Of a stretch of DNA of 32,841 nucleotides, positions 12,997 to 20,135 are shown in pieces (position 1 is the stretch's first letter; each line of letters opens with the position of its first letter). Source of the DNA: CAZTHM01 sp041946825 (GTDB lineage Bacteria > Acidobacteriota > Terriglobia > UBA7540); NCBI GenBank assembly GCA_041946825.1, contig JBHGBD010000045.1:1-32841 (forward strand). The letters run 5' to 3'. A model generated the notes under the pieces. It was not told where the DNA came from and did no database searches. It worked only from the letters and a program-made list of their open reading frames with translations. Both the position numbers and the translations under genes were made by a program.

Positions 12997-13974
12997 CTAC
13001 GCCGCAATCTCGCGGACGAACTTCGCGTTCTCCGCGATCTGGTCGGAGAACCTCGGGTACATGCCGACAATGAGCGCGTCGGTGGGCTTGATGTTCTTCA
13101 GCGCGAACTCGAAGCTCTCGCGAACCTGCTGCGGCGATCCGGCGCGCCGACCGGCGGCGAGAATCTTGTAGGCGAAGCACGGTTTCTTCGCCTGTCGGAT
13201 GGTGCGGCACATGCGCTCCGGGTCGGACGCGGCGTAAGTTTCGCCGACCGGCGAAAAACCGAACTCCTTCTGAAATTCTTCCTTGGTGCGAGTCACCCGG
13301 TAAAAGCAGGCCATGTGATAATCTGCAGGCCAGCCCTGCTCCTCAACGTATTCGATGACGGCGGGATCGTGCGCCGCGACGCCCGCGGGAAGCCCCGCGT
13401 CATGGGCACAATTGAGGAAATCCCGCACTACGTCCATGCGCCCTTGGCGAAGCAGTCGGTCGGTTTCCTCGCCGCGGAAAGCGATGGCCACAGGCTTCAA
13501 CTTGGCGGCGCGGTCGACGCATCGTCGCGCCAGCGGCCAGACCGCATCAGCGCTGAAATCGTTGCGCTCGATGTCAAACGTGTCGGCAAGCGAGAACCAA
13601 TCCAGCTTGCAGCCCGCCTCGCGAATGCGCGGATAGATGCGCTCGAGCGGCGACGGGTAATTGCTCTGCCAGGCGGTGATACCCGCCTTCTCGCAGTCGA
13701 GCATGTAGCGCGCCACCTGCTCTTCCGTGAAGTACTCGCGCATGTGGCGGTCGAGCAAGCCGCTCGTGTGCGAATATCCGAAGAGCGGATTTCCGCCCGA
13801 AATCAGCCGCGAAACTTTGCGCCCGGCAATCGTCACCATCGGCAGCGTTGCCGCAGAGTGGGCCTTCGCCGCCGGCGCCGCCAGCGCGCCGACCGCGAGC
13901 GCGGCACCTTTAAGAATTTCCCGTCGGCTGATTCTCCGGGATTCCGGTGAAGAGTGTGCTTGACCTTGTGACAC
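12997..13974 (-). CDS. Tat-secreted paralog 2 of three, TIM-barrel-like, function unknown
   Basis: 325 aa from a GTG at 13974 with GGAGGAAC upstream. Tat signal SRREILKGAALAVGALAAPA. It shares the core of paralog 1: SRLISGGNPLFGYSHTSGLL, an HTH-free middle with DWFSLADTFD, a GLPAGVAAHDPAVIEYVEE segment, PVGETYAASDPERMCR, YKILAAGRR and a VGMYPRFSDQIAENAKF end. Duplication is clear from the shared blocks and starts. The function remains unknown. A periplasmic barrel enzyme or binding protein is inferred. Confidence 0.75.
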   Translation of the reverse strand: MSQGQAHSSPESRRISRREILKGAALAVGALAAPAAKAHSAATLPMVTIAGRKVSRLISGGNPLFGYSHTSGLLDRHMREYFTEEQVARYMLDCEKAGITAWQSNYPSPLERIYPRIREAGCKLDWFSLADTFDIERNDFSADAVWPLARRCVDRAAKLKPVAIAFRGEETDRLLRQGRMDVVRDFLNCAHDAGLPAGVAAHDPAVIEYVEEQGWPADYHMACFYRVTRTKEEFQKEFGFSPVGETYAASDPERMCRTIRQAKKPCFAYKILAAGRRAGSPQQVRESFEFALKNIKPTDALIVGMYPRFSDQIAENAKFVREIAA

Positions 13975-14052
13975 GAGTTCCTCCTCAAACGCGGAGGAAC
14001 TGTCGGGTGAATTAATGGTTGCTCATTCGGCAGGGATTGTCAATTGCCGCGC

Positions 14053-14178
14053 GCCCTCACCCGTCCCGATCCCGCTCTGAGCGGGATCGGGACACCCTCT
14101 CCCGCGGGGAAAGGGCCAAGAAGAAGAAACAGACCTCTGCTCCCCTCTCCCTCCGGGAGAGGGGCCGGGGGTGAGGGG
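14053..14178. repeat. CCCTCACCC...GGGTGAGGG element between paralogs 2 and 3
   Basis: The same type as at 12797-12988 but shorter: CCCTCACCCGTCCCGATCCC at the left, internal GGGATCGGGACACC and CTCTCCC/GGGAGAGGG, then GGGGGTGAGGGG at the right. It lies in the 224-nt intergenic gap 13975-14198, where no gene is seen. Confidence 0.7.
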
Positions 14179-14198
14179 CCGCTCCAAGCGCACATCGG

Positions 14199-15203
14199 TT
14201 ACGCCAAGATCTCCCGCACCATGCGCGTGTCGTCGGCGATCTGGTTGGGATAGAACTTCTGGTAGAGGCCGATCAGCGCGATATCGGTCGGCTTGATATT
14301 CTTGTAGGTGAACTCCAGCGCGCTGCGGACTTCCTCAGGGGACCCGCACAGCCGGCCCGCGGCAAAGACTTTGTAAACCAGCGTCGGCTTGGAGACGCGG
14401 CGCACGGCGGCGGCCATCGCCTCGCGGTCGCTCGCGATGTAGCACTCGCCCACCGGTACGTGTCCAATGTCGCGCCGCCAGTCCTCGGGCTTCCGAGAAA
14501 GATAGTGGAGCGAAGCCATGTAGAAATCGTTGCCGAAGTTTTTCGACTCGAGCGCGTCAAGGATAACGGGATTGTGCGTGGAGATCCCCGCCATGATTCC
14601 CAGGTCGTGCACGCGGTTGACATACTCCTTCAGCCGGTCGAGCTTGCCGTCGCGATAGAGCATGTCGGTGGCCCAGCCGTGAAACGCGATGCCGATGGGC
14701 TGCATCTTCGCCGCGGCTTCCGCGCACTTGATCGTGCCGTCGACGACCGCGTCAATCGTGCGCGGGAGCTTCGGGTCAAGGTGCCAGCTCGCCGCCAGGC
14801 AGATCCACTGGATCTTCACTCCCCCGCCGCGGATCTTGGGAAACTGCTTCGGCATGCGGTCGTTGTAGCTCGCCTGCCAGGTGTTGATGCCGGCGCGCTC
14901 GCATTCGAGCAGGAACTTGACGATCCGCTCGTCGGTGTACCACTCCATCATGTGCAGGTCGTATTGCCGGTTGAAGTGCGAGTAGCCGTAGATGGGATTG
15001 CTGCCCACCATCATGCGCGTCACCTGATGTTTGCCGAGCGGCACCGTGGGCAGGAGTGGTTGCTGCGCCTGCGCCTTCGCGGCGGGCATCGAGAGCGCGC
15101 CGGTCGTGACCGCCGTCGCGCCTTTGAGAAATTCCCGCCGCGTCGATTCCCACGCGGGGACAAGGTCGGAGCTTCCGTTACGGTTCTTTTCTCTCTTCTT
15201 CAT
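14199..15203 (-). CDS. Tat-secreted paralog 3 of three, TIM-barrel-like, function unknown
   Basis: 334 aa from the ATG at 15203, with a GAGGAAA ribosome site; the frame is open slightly further (to 15233). The Tat signal is STRREFLKGATAVTTGALSM. Shared blocks with paralogs 1 and 2: RMMVGSNPIYGYSHFNRQ, FHGWATDMLYRDGKL, GIMAGISTHNPVILDAL, PVGECYIASDREAMAA, YKVFAAGRLCG, and an ending IKPTDIALIGLYQKFYP. It is the most divergent of the three. The 5' flank has heptad-type CTCTGCG sequences. Function unknown. Confidence 0.75.
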   Translation of the reverse strand: MKKREKNRNGSSDLVPAWESTRREFLKGATAVTTGALSMPAAKAQAQQPLLPTVPLGKHQVTRMMVGSNPIYGYSHFNRQYDLHMMEWYTDERIVKFLLECERAGINTWQASYNDRMPKQFPKIRGGGVKIQWICLAASWHLDPKLPRTIDAVVDGTIKCAEAAAKMQPIGIAFHGWATDMLYRDGKLDRLKEYVNRVHDLGIMAGISTHNPVILDALESKNFGNDFYMASLHYLSRKPEDWRRDIGHVPVGECYIASDREAMAAAVRRVSKPTLVYKVFAAGRLCGSPEEVRSALEFTYKNIKPTDIALIGLYQKFYPNQIADDTRMVREILA

Positions 15204-15216
15204 GTGCGCGTTTCCT

Positions 15217-15273
15217 CTCTGCGCCCTCTGCACCTCCGCGGTGAGAGCTTTACCGCAGAGACGCAGGGAGCGG
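15217..15273. repeat. Inverted pair of CTCTGCG/CGCAGAG heptad-type words
   Basis: CTCTGCG, CCCTCTG, CACCTCC, GCGGTGA at 15217-15244 face CCGCAGA, GACGCAG, GGAGCGG at 15253-15273, so they can fold into a hairpin between nuoI (stop 15284) and paralog 3 (start 15203). The word type occurs in many acidobacterial intergenic regions. Confidence 0.45.
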
Positions 15274-15283
15274 CAAGCTCTTC

Positions 15284-15754
15284 TTACTTCTTGTTAGCGC
15301 CGGCTGGCATTGGTTCGAGTAGTTGTTCCTTCCGATACACCAGCGCGTTGGTATCGTACGCGGAGATTTCAAATTCGTTCCCGTGAGTGATGGCGTCGCA
15401 CGGACAGGCCTCGACGCAGTAGCCGCAGAAGATGCAGCGGTTGTAGTCGATGTTGTAAACCTTGGCGTAGCGCTCGGCGGCGCTGATGCGCTGGTCGGCG
15501 GTGTTTTCCGCGGCCTCGATGTAGATGCAGTTGGAAGGGCAGGCGGCGGCGCACAGGAAGCACGCGACGCATTTCTCCATGCCGTTCTCGTCGCGCCGCA
15601 GGACGTGTACCCCGCGGTACCGGCCCTCGATGTGCGCGGGTTCGTGCGGATAGTTCTCCGTGACCGTGGGGCGCAGCATGGTCTTGAACGTGACCGAGAA
15701 TCCCTTGGCCAGCGCCACCGCGGAGTTCGCGATTTCTCGGATGAGGTTTGCCAT
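15284..15754 (-). CDS. nuoI: NADH-quinone oxidoreductase subunit I
   Basis: 156 aa from the ATG at 15754. It carries two ferredoxin-type 4Fe-4S motifs: CVACFLCAAACP (C62, C65, C68, C72) and CIFCGYCVEACP (C107, C110, C113, C117), with the NuoI-typical CPSNCIYIE and YNIDYNRC context between them. The subunit relays electrons from the hydrophilic arm of complex I to quinone. The length fits the family. No other nuo gene is in the window, so it is separated from the main cluster, or this is a second copy. The frame is open to 15835 but the upstream codons do not resemble NuoI. The Shine-Dalgarno is weak. Confidence 0.9.
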   Translation of the reverse strand: MANLIREIANSAVALAKGFSVTFKTMLRPTVTENYPHEPAHIEGRYRGVHVLRRDENGMEKCVACFLCAAACPSNCIYIEAAENTADQRISAAERYAKVYNIDYNRCIFCGYCVEACPCDAITHGNEFEISAYDTNALVYRKEQLLEPMPAGANKK

Positions 15755-15841
15755 GTTGCCCAGTCCGGCAGTATATCGGTTGTGCGCGCCCCAATGCAAC
15801 CGCCCCCTCGGCCGAAGAATCCAATCCAAGTGCAATGCCGC

Positions 15842-15870
15842 TTGTCACGCTTCGCGGGGGGGAGTAGATT
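15842..15870 (+). promoter_or_regulatory. Candidate sigma70-type promoter for the glycine-zipper gene
   Basis: TTGTCA at 15842-15847 and TAGATT at 15865-15870 are 17 bp apart, the preferred spacing. They lie about 50 bp upstream of the ATG at 15923 in the right orientation. The neighbouring nuoI gene reads away, so this is a divergent promoter region. Confidence 0.5.
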
Positions 15871-15922
15871 GAGGAAAGTGCTCCCGCCACGGATCGAGCG
15901 GGACCGGCGCAAGGAGATGATC

Positions 15923-16612
15923 ATGCGGAAATGGATCGCGCTCAACCTGGCCAGTCTGACCTTGCTGGCTTCCCTGCCGGCGTTTCCCGCCGACCAGGAG
16001 ACGATCACCGTTCCCGCCGGGACGCACATCGAAGTCCGCCTGATGACCGCGCTCAGCAGCCGCGCCAACCAGGAAGGCGATCCGTGGTCGGGCCACATCG
16101 TCGAGCCCATCTTCATCGGCGGCGAGGAAGTGATCCCCGTGGGGAGCACCCTGGGAGGGCGCGTGACTTACGTGAAAGATCCCGGGCGCGTCAAGGGCAA
16201 GGCGGAAATGCGCCTGCTCGCCGAAACCATCACCACGCCGCAAGATGTGAAGTACACCGTCCTCGCGTCGCTGGAAGATGTGCAGGGTGCCGAGGGGATC
16301 AAGCTCACCGGCAAGGAAGGCGCCATCCAGGGTCCGGGCAAAGACAAGAAGGGCGCCGCGAAGGAGGCCGGAATCGCCACCGGCGCGGGCGCGGCGGGTG
16401 GCCTGCTCCTGGGGGGCGGCACGGGCGCGCTCTACGGTGCGGGCATCGGATTGCTCGCCTCGGCCATCCACTCCATCGCCAAGCGCGGCAAGGACGTCAT
16501 CCTGCCCCTGGGCACCGAAATGACTTTCAATATCGACCGCAACACCAAGTTCCAGCGCGCCACCAAGCCGGGCGAGGCCACAAACCCGCAAGCGGAAAGC
16601 AACCAGCCGTAG
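15923..16612 (+). CDS. Secreted glycine-zipper protein, 229 aa
   Basis: The ATG at 15923 has AAGGAG upstream. The signal peptide MRKWIALNLASLTLLASLPA ends near FPAD. Residues about 25-130 read VPAGTHIEVRLMTALSSRAN, then GSTLGGRVTYVK and KAEMRLLAETI, a beta-rich domain of a kind found in many acidobacterial envelope proteins (related to TrbI/conjugal transfer-like proteins). Then comes a Gly/Ala-rich helix pair, AGIATGAGAAGGLLLGGGTG and ALYGAGIGLLASAI, a glycine-zipper that probably inserts in a membrane, followed by a GTEMTFNID strand and a polar tail. Probably periplasmic or outer-membrane associated. Precise role unknown. Confidence 0.7.
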   Translation: MRKWIALNLASLTLLASLPAFPADQETITVPAGTHIEVRLMTALSSRANQEGDPWSGHIVEPIFIGGEEVIPVGSTLGGRVTYVKDPGRVKGKAEMRLLAETITTPQDVKYTVLASLEDVQGAEGIKLTGKEGAIQGPGKDKKGAAKEAGIATGAGAAGGLLLGGGTGALYGAGIGLLASAIHSIAKRGKDVILPLGTEMTFNIDRNTKFQRATKPGEATNPQAESNQP

Positions 16613-17085
16613 GCCGCCCGCCGCTGGTATCAAGGTTCGCGAAGGGTGCAGGGCCCGGCTCAGCCGCGGTTGGAATTGTTGCCGCTAAGCGCCGGTAGGA
16701 ATTCGGGAACCTGATAACTATCGTAAATTGAGTAACTTGTCAGCTTTGTATAAAAACTACACAGCCGTTGATTCTAAATGGTTTACTAACTTTGGGTCGG
16801 CTTTGAGAAAAATCTGTGCTCATTCTAAAGGAGTAATTAACTTCCCGATTTTTCAGGGTATAGGACAACACCCCTCGAAAGGCCTTCCGCTGCCATAGGG
16901 TCGAGGCCAAACCGGCTGCCGCCCTCACGCCATCTTCCTTTCCAGCTTTGGGGATTGGACCAGGCGCGGGCCCCGCTGCCGCCCACTTCCCGTCACTCTC
17001 GCCTCGATTCATAGGCTGCCATGTTCTCCAATGGTAGGCTATCATGCTTTTCACGGAATGTCAAGCAAAAAATGACGCCATGCGG
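16613..17085. other. 473-nt intergenic stretch with no supported gene
   Basis: The part from about 16700 to 16870 is visibly AT-richer than its neighbours and contains TTGAGT and TATAAA-like words (spacing 15). Only short, unconvincing open frames are present. The rest (16870-17085) is GC-richer, with no palindromic repeat or heptad array recognised. It separates a plus-strand gene from the 3' end of the YpdA-like gene, so it could hold terminators or a small RNA, but no hairpin plus T-run was found. Confidence 0.35.
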
Positions 17086-18069
17086 CTAGAGCTTCGCTTT
17101 GAGGTCGGCCACGATCTGCTGGCCGTGGAAGCGCCCGTTCTCGATGAAAATTTCGTTGGTGTCCATACCGGCGATGATGACTCCGGCGAGGTAGATTCCC
17201 GGCACGTTGCTTTCGAGGGTCTGGGGATTGCAGACGGGCCGGTGCGTTTGATGATTGATTTCGACGCCAAAGCTGCGCAGCAGATCGAAATCGGGGTGGT
17301 AACCGGTAAGCGCGAAAACGTAATCGTTCGCAAGCTTGATGGGCGGCTGGCCCGATTGGTGGACGCAAATCCAACCCTGAGCGATCTCTTTCGCTTCCGC
17401 GCCGAACAGCGCCCGGACCGACCCTTCCTTGATGCGATTCTCGATGTCGGGGCGAATCCAGTACTTGATGTGGCGGCTCAGTTCCGGCTCGCGCACGACC
17501 ATCGTGACCTCGGCGCCGTGGCGGCAGAGGTCGAGCGCCGCGATCGCCGCGGAATTCGCCGCGCCAATCACCGCCACCTTCTGCCCGAAAAACTGATGCG
17601 CCTCGGCGTAATAATGCGAGACCTTGGGCAGGTCTTCGCCGGGAATGCCCATCAGGTTCGGCAGATCGTAATAACCCGTGGCAATAATGATTTTGCGTGT
17701 GGAGTAACGCTTCCCTTCTCCGCTGCGCGCCTCGGTTCGGACCGCGAAATCTCCGTCCCGCCCTTCAATGCCCCGTACGCGCTCGAAGAATTGAATCTGC
17801 AGCTTGTAGTGGTCGGCAACGCGGCGGTAATACTCGAGCGCCTCGGTACGCGTGGGCTTCAGATTCACACTGGAGAAAGGAATGTCGCCGATTTCCAGCC
17901 GCTCGCGCGTGGTGAAGAACGTCATGCCGGCCGGATAGCTGAACAGCGAGTTGACGAGACAGCCCTTCTCGACAATCAAAGCGGCGAGATTCGCCCGCTG
18001 CGCTTCGATCGCGCACGCCAGACCCGTCGGCCCGGCGCCCACGACCACAACGTCCAGTTTCTCAGCCAT
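17086..18069 (-). CDS. ypdA: YpdA-family (putative bacillithiol disulfide) reductase
   Basis: 327 aa. The two Rossmann motifs are clear: FAD-binding VGAGPTGLACAIEA near the N-terminus and NADPH-binding VIGAANSAAIAALDL around 170-190, with the family signature YPAGMTFFTTRERLEIGD and KVSHYYAEAHQFFG. YpdA is proposed to reduce bacillithiol disulfide with NADPH. In the family of Firmicutes a Cys lies just after the first Gly-rich motif (GGGPCGL in Staphylococcus aureus); here that position is Thr15 and a Cys is four residues later (C19). Bacillithiol use is known in Acidobacteriota. Family assignment is strong; substrate is inferred. Confidence 0.85.
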   Translation of the reverse strand: MAEKLDVVVVGAGPTGLACAIEAQRANLAALIVEKGCLVNSLFSYPAGMTFFTTRERLEIGDIPFSSVNLKPTRTEALEYYRRVADHYKLQIQFFERVRGIEGRDGDFAVRTEARSGEGKRYSTRKIIIATGYYDLPNLMGIPGEDLPKVSHYYAEAHQFFGQKVAVIGAANSAAIAALDLCRHGAEVTMVVREPELSRHIKYWIRPDIENRIKEGSVRALFGAEAKEIAQGWICVHQSGQPPIKLANDYVFALTGYHPDFDLLRSFGVEINHQTHRPVCNPQTLESNVPGIYLAGVIIAGMDTNEIFIENGRFHGQQIVADLKAKL

Positions 18070-18087
18070 TCTCGCTCACCCCGATAA

Positions 18088-18115
18088 AGTAGGCAGAAAG
18101 CAGTATGCAGTAGGC
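18088..18115. repeat. Heptad array, AGTAGGC type
   Basis: The words AGTAGGC, AGAAAGC, AGTATGC, AGTAGGC follow in strict 7-nt phase, and the next bases (AGGCAG) start another partial copy. It lies 18 nt upstream of the YpdA-like start. Confidence 0.6.
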
Positions 18116-18151
18116 AGGCAGAAGAATGCAAAAGCTAATCGAGCCGGCGCA

Positions 18152-18260
18152 TGTCATCCTGAGCCCGCCGCGGCGGGCGAAGGATCTGCAGTCCACACAC
18201 CACCGCAACTGCAGATTCTTCGTCGTCCCGATAAAGAACATCGGGACTCCTCAGAATGAC
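18152..18260. repeat. TCATCCTGAG-type element with terminal inverted repeats
   Basis: The left end TGTCATCCTGAG and the right end CTCAGAATGAC are imperfect inverted repeats (one mismatch). Inside are a CCCGCCGCGGCGGGC palindrome, AAGGATCTGCAG facing CTGCAGATTCTTCG, and a CCCGATAAAG...ATCGGGA pair. It is the same type as at 11552-11722. With two heptad arrays it fills the 303-nt gap 18070-18372, where no gene is seen. Confidence 0.7.
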
Positions 18261-18329
18261 TTCGGCTACGTCTCACTACGAATAGCTGGTAACCACGTAA
18301 ATGCATGCTATGCCGTGGGCTCGTGGCGT

Positions 18330-18371
18330 CCTTTGACCTTTGCTATCTTCCCTCTTCCTTTTGATTTCCCG
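18330..18371. repeat. Heptad array, CCTTTGA type
   Basis: CCTTTGA, CCTTTGC, TATCTTC, CCTCTTC, CTTTTGA, TTTCCCG follow each other every 7 nt and end one base before the stop codon of the 18373-18705 gene. Degenerate, but the 7-nt phase is kept for six words. Confidence 0.55.
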
Positions 18372-18372
18372 T

Positions 18373-18705
18373 TCAAGTCATCGACTGAATGAGCCCCTCC
18401 AACTCCGCTTTGAAGCTCTCGTACGCCGCCAATAGCTCCGGCGTCGCCGCGACGGATTGATCTTTCCACACAAACGCCTTCCCTGCCGCGCGCTCGACGA
18501 GCATGGCGATACCGTCGCCGATCCGGTAACCGGCCTGGCTGAAGACGGCCAGCGTGCCGCCGCTCGGATCGAGCAGCGCGATGAAACCGTTCTTCTCGAC
18601 TCCGACGTAGCGCGCGTAGCGTTCCAGCGTCACGAACGCAAAACCGGCACGCAACAACCTTTCCAGAACCGAGATTTGCGCGGGAGTGAGATGGAGTTCA
18701 GCCAT
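18373..18705 (-). CDS. Conserved hypothetical protein, 110 aa
   Basis: The start at 18705 (MAELHLTPAQISVLERLL) is preferred because upstream codons derive from a heptad array. The ribosome site is weak. The protein is soluble: a helix-rich N-terminus, LLRAGFAFVTLERYARYVGV, then strands NGFIALLDPSGG and TLAVFSQAGYRIGDGIAMLV, and a C-terminal helix (PELLAAYESFKAELEGLIQ). No family recognised. The phrase FVTLERYARYVGVEK and the LAVFSQAGYRIGD strand give the impression of a small regulator. Preceded in transcription by the propeller gene at 18835. Confidence 0.6.
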   Translation of the reverse strand: MAELHLTPAQISVLERLLRAGFAFVTLERYARYVGVEKNGFIALLDPSGGTLAVFSQAGYRIGDGIAMLVERAAGKAFVWKDQSVAATPELLAAYESFKAELEGLIQSMT

Positions 18706-18714
18706 GAAAGCAGA

Positions 18715-18830
18715 AGTGAGTAGTGGATAGTGGACAGTGAACAGTGCAAGGTAGCGTGCTGAGTTCAAGCTGCCATGATACGCCGCAGGCCCATCGCGGG
18801 TCTTTGTGCTGTTCACTATCCACTGTTCAC
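18715..18830. repeat. Inverted pair of heptad arrays, AGTGGAC/TGTTCAC type
   Basis: AGTGAGT, AGTGGAT, AGTGGAC, AGTGAAC, then AGTGCAA at 18715-18749 face TGTTCAC, TATCCAC, TGTTCAC at 18810-18830. A 22-nt stretch on each side is nearly complementary, giving a hairpin with about 60 nt of loop, in the 129-nt gap between the propeller gene (stop 18835) and the small hypothetical (start 18705). Confidence 0.7.
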
Positions 18831-18834
18831 TTCC

Positions 18835-19956
18835 CTATTCGAGCGCTTGCTCGAGTATCGCGAAGTCGCCCGGGTTCCACGCCTGGACGATGATGTAGTA
18901 ACGGCTGCCGATTTTAGTGAGTACGGCGTTGTGGTTGTGCTTGAAGTTCTGGAGGCCAAGTTCTTCCTTGGGCATGATGGTCGAGATGAGCTGGTCGTTT
19001 TCGAGGATGTAAATCGGTGCGCCTTTGCTCGTGTCGGGGCCATCGAGCGCCGCGACCACCGCGTACTGGTCGAGGTAGGAAACGTCGCAAGGCAGCGAGC
19101 CGGCGGGTAGTCGAACCATCGAGAGATATTGCCCGTAGCGACTGAAGCGCTCGATGCGCGAGTTGGGCCGGTCGGAAACGTCCAAGCGTTTCTTCCCCGG
19201 CGGCACGGTGATGCCGTGGCCCGTTTCGAACTGCCCCAACCCTTTGCCCTTCCCGCCGAAAACCAGATCGTTCCAAACCGCGCGCAAGGGATCGGCGGAC
19301 AGAATCCGCGCGGTGAGTACATAATCCAGGTTCGAGTATCCCGTCGTCACGTAATAGAGCCCGTCGAGCTCCTCGACATCGGTAGGGGCGAAATTTCCTC
19401 CGCCGCGAAAGTAATCGCCCACCTCGCGCAGGCTGAATTCTTCATTGCCGGTGGGCGCGTCAAGCGTGTTGACGAGCGTGCCGTCCAGAGTCGTCGTAAA
19501 CACTTTCCCGGCGTCGTTGGCGGGAAATACGAGATAGGGAGCGCCTTCACCCGAATACCAGATGGTTGTATTGTGGAGGTTAACCTTCTTCATGTTATCC
19601 GGCGTCGGCATCATCCGGATGTTTTTCAGGTCGGCGCTGATCCGCATGATGCCGGCGCCCGGCAATGCGAAGTACGCCTCCCCGCGGTCCGGCCGGCGGT
19701 CGACCGCAAAACCGCCGTGGGCGTTGACCAGAACTTTGCGCGCATCTTCTGGCAGCCCCTCGGAAGTCATCAACACGCGGAAGCGCATCTTCCCCTGGCC
19801 GCTCACCGCGCCCGCCGGCGGCGTGTCGGCCGCACGAGCCGGCATCGAGACCGCCGCATGGTCCGGCGCGTTATGAGCTGCCAGCGGAGCGATGCTGGTC
19901 CCAGCCACGAAGACCGCCGCGCAGGCAGCCGCTAAGCGCGCGATGAATCTCTCCAT
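18835..19956 (-). CDS. Secreted beta-propeller (NHL-like) protein
   Basis: 373 aa from the ATG at 19956, with an AAGGAAA ribosome site. The frame is open to 20139, but the upstream codons contain a heptad array. Signal peptide MERFIARLAAACAAVFVAG. The mature part contains propeller-like repeats, including the NHL-type segment DRPNSRIERFSRYGQYLSMV, and strand-rich blocks such as AYFALPGAGIMRISADLKN and YLVFPANDAGKVFTTTLDG. NHL propellers are usually protein-, RNA- or ligand-binding platforms, and some are peptidyl-glycine amidating-like enzymes, but active-site residues of that class were not identified. Probably periplasmic; substrate unknown. Confidence 0.7.
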   Translation of the reverse strand: MERFIARLAAACAAVFVAGTSIAPLAAHNAPDHAAVSMPARAADTPPAGAVSGQGKMRFRVLMTSEGLPEDARKVLVNAHGGFAVDRRPDRGEAYFALPGAGIMRISADLKNIRMMPTPDNMKKVNLHNTTIWYSGEGAPYLVFPANDAGKVFTTTLDGTLVNTLDAPTGNEEFSLREVGDYFRGGGNFAPTDVEELDGLYYVTTGYSNLDYVLTARILSADPLRAVWNDLVFGGKGKGLGQFETGHGITVPPGKKRLDVSDRPNSRIERFSRYGQYLSMVRLPAGSLPCDVSYLDQYAVVAALDGPDTSKGAPIYILENDQLISTIMPKEELGLQNFKHNHNAVLTKIGSRYYIIVQAWNPGDFAILEQALE

Positions 19957-20086
19957 GGAATTTCCTTTCGACTGATTCCAGATTGTCCTGTCCCTGAAAG
20001 CCGCCACAAGGATACACCAAGCCCGGCCGCAGGTGAATTCTGTTCCCGAGATGCGGGGAATCACTTCCCGCAGCGGTGGGCTCTCG

Positions 20087-20128
20087 ACTTTCAACTTTGA
20101 ACTTTTAACTCTGAACTTTTGACTTTCA
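20087..20128. repeat. Heptad array, ACTTTNA type
   Basis: Six perfectly phased words: ACTTTCA, ACTTTGA, ACTTTTA, ACTCTGA, ACTTTTG, ACTTTCA. It is the cleanest array in the window and lies 8 nt below the stop of parB (20136), in the 179-nt gap between parB and the propeller start. Confidence 0.85.
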
Positions 20129-20135
20129 ACTGCCT

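Noticed and set aside
15323..15922. Upstream extension of the glycine-zipper gene frame over the nuoI region
   Set aside because: Antisense to nuoI; the signal peptide and AAGGAG place the real start at 15923.
16740..17054. Minus-strand frame of 104 codons in the intergenic gap
   Set aside because: No ribosome site, no domain, odd composition; likely chance.
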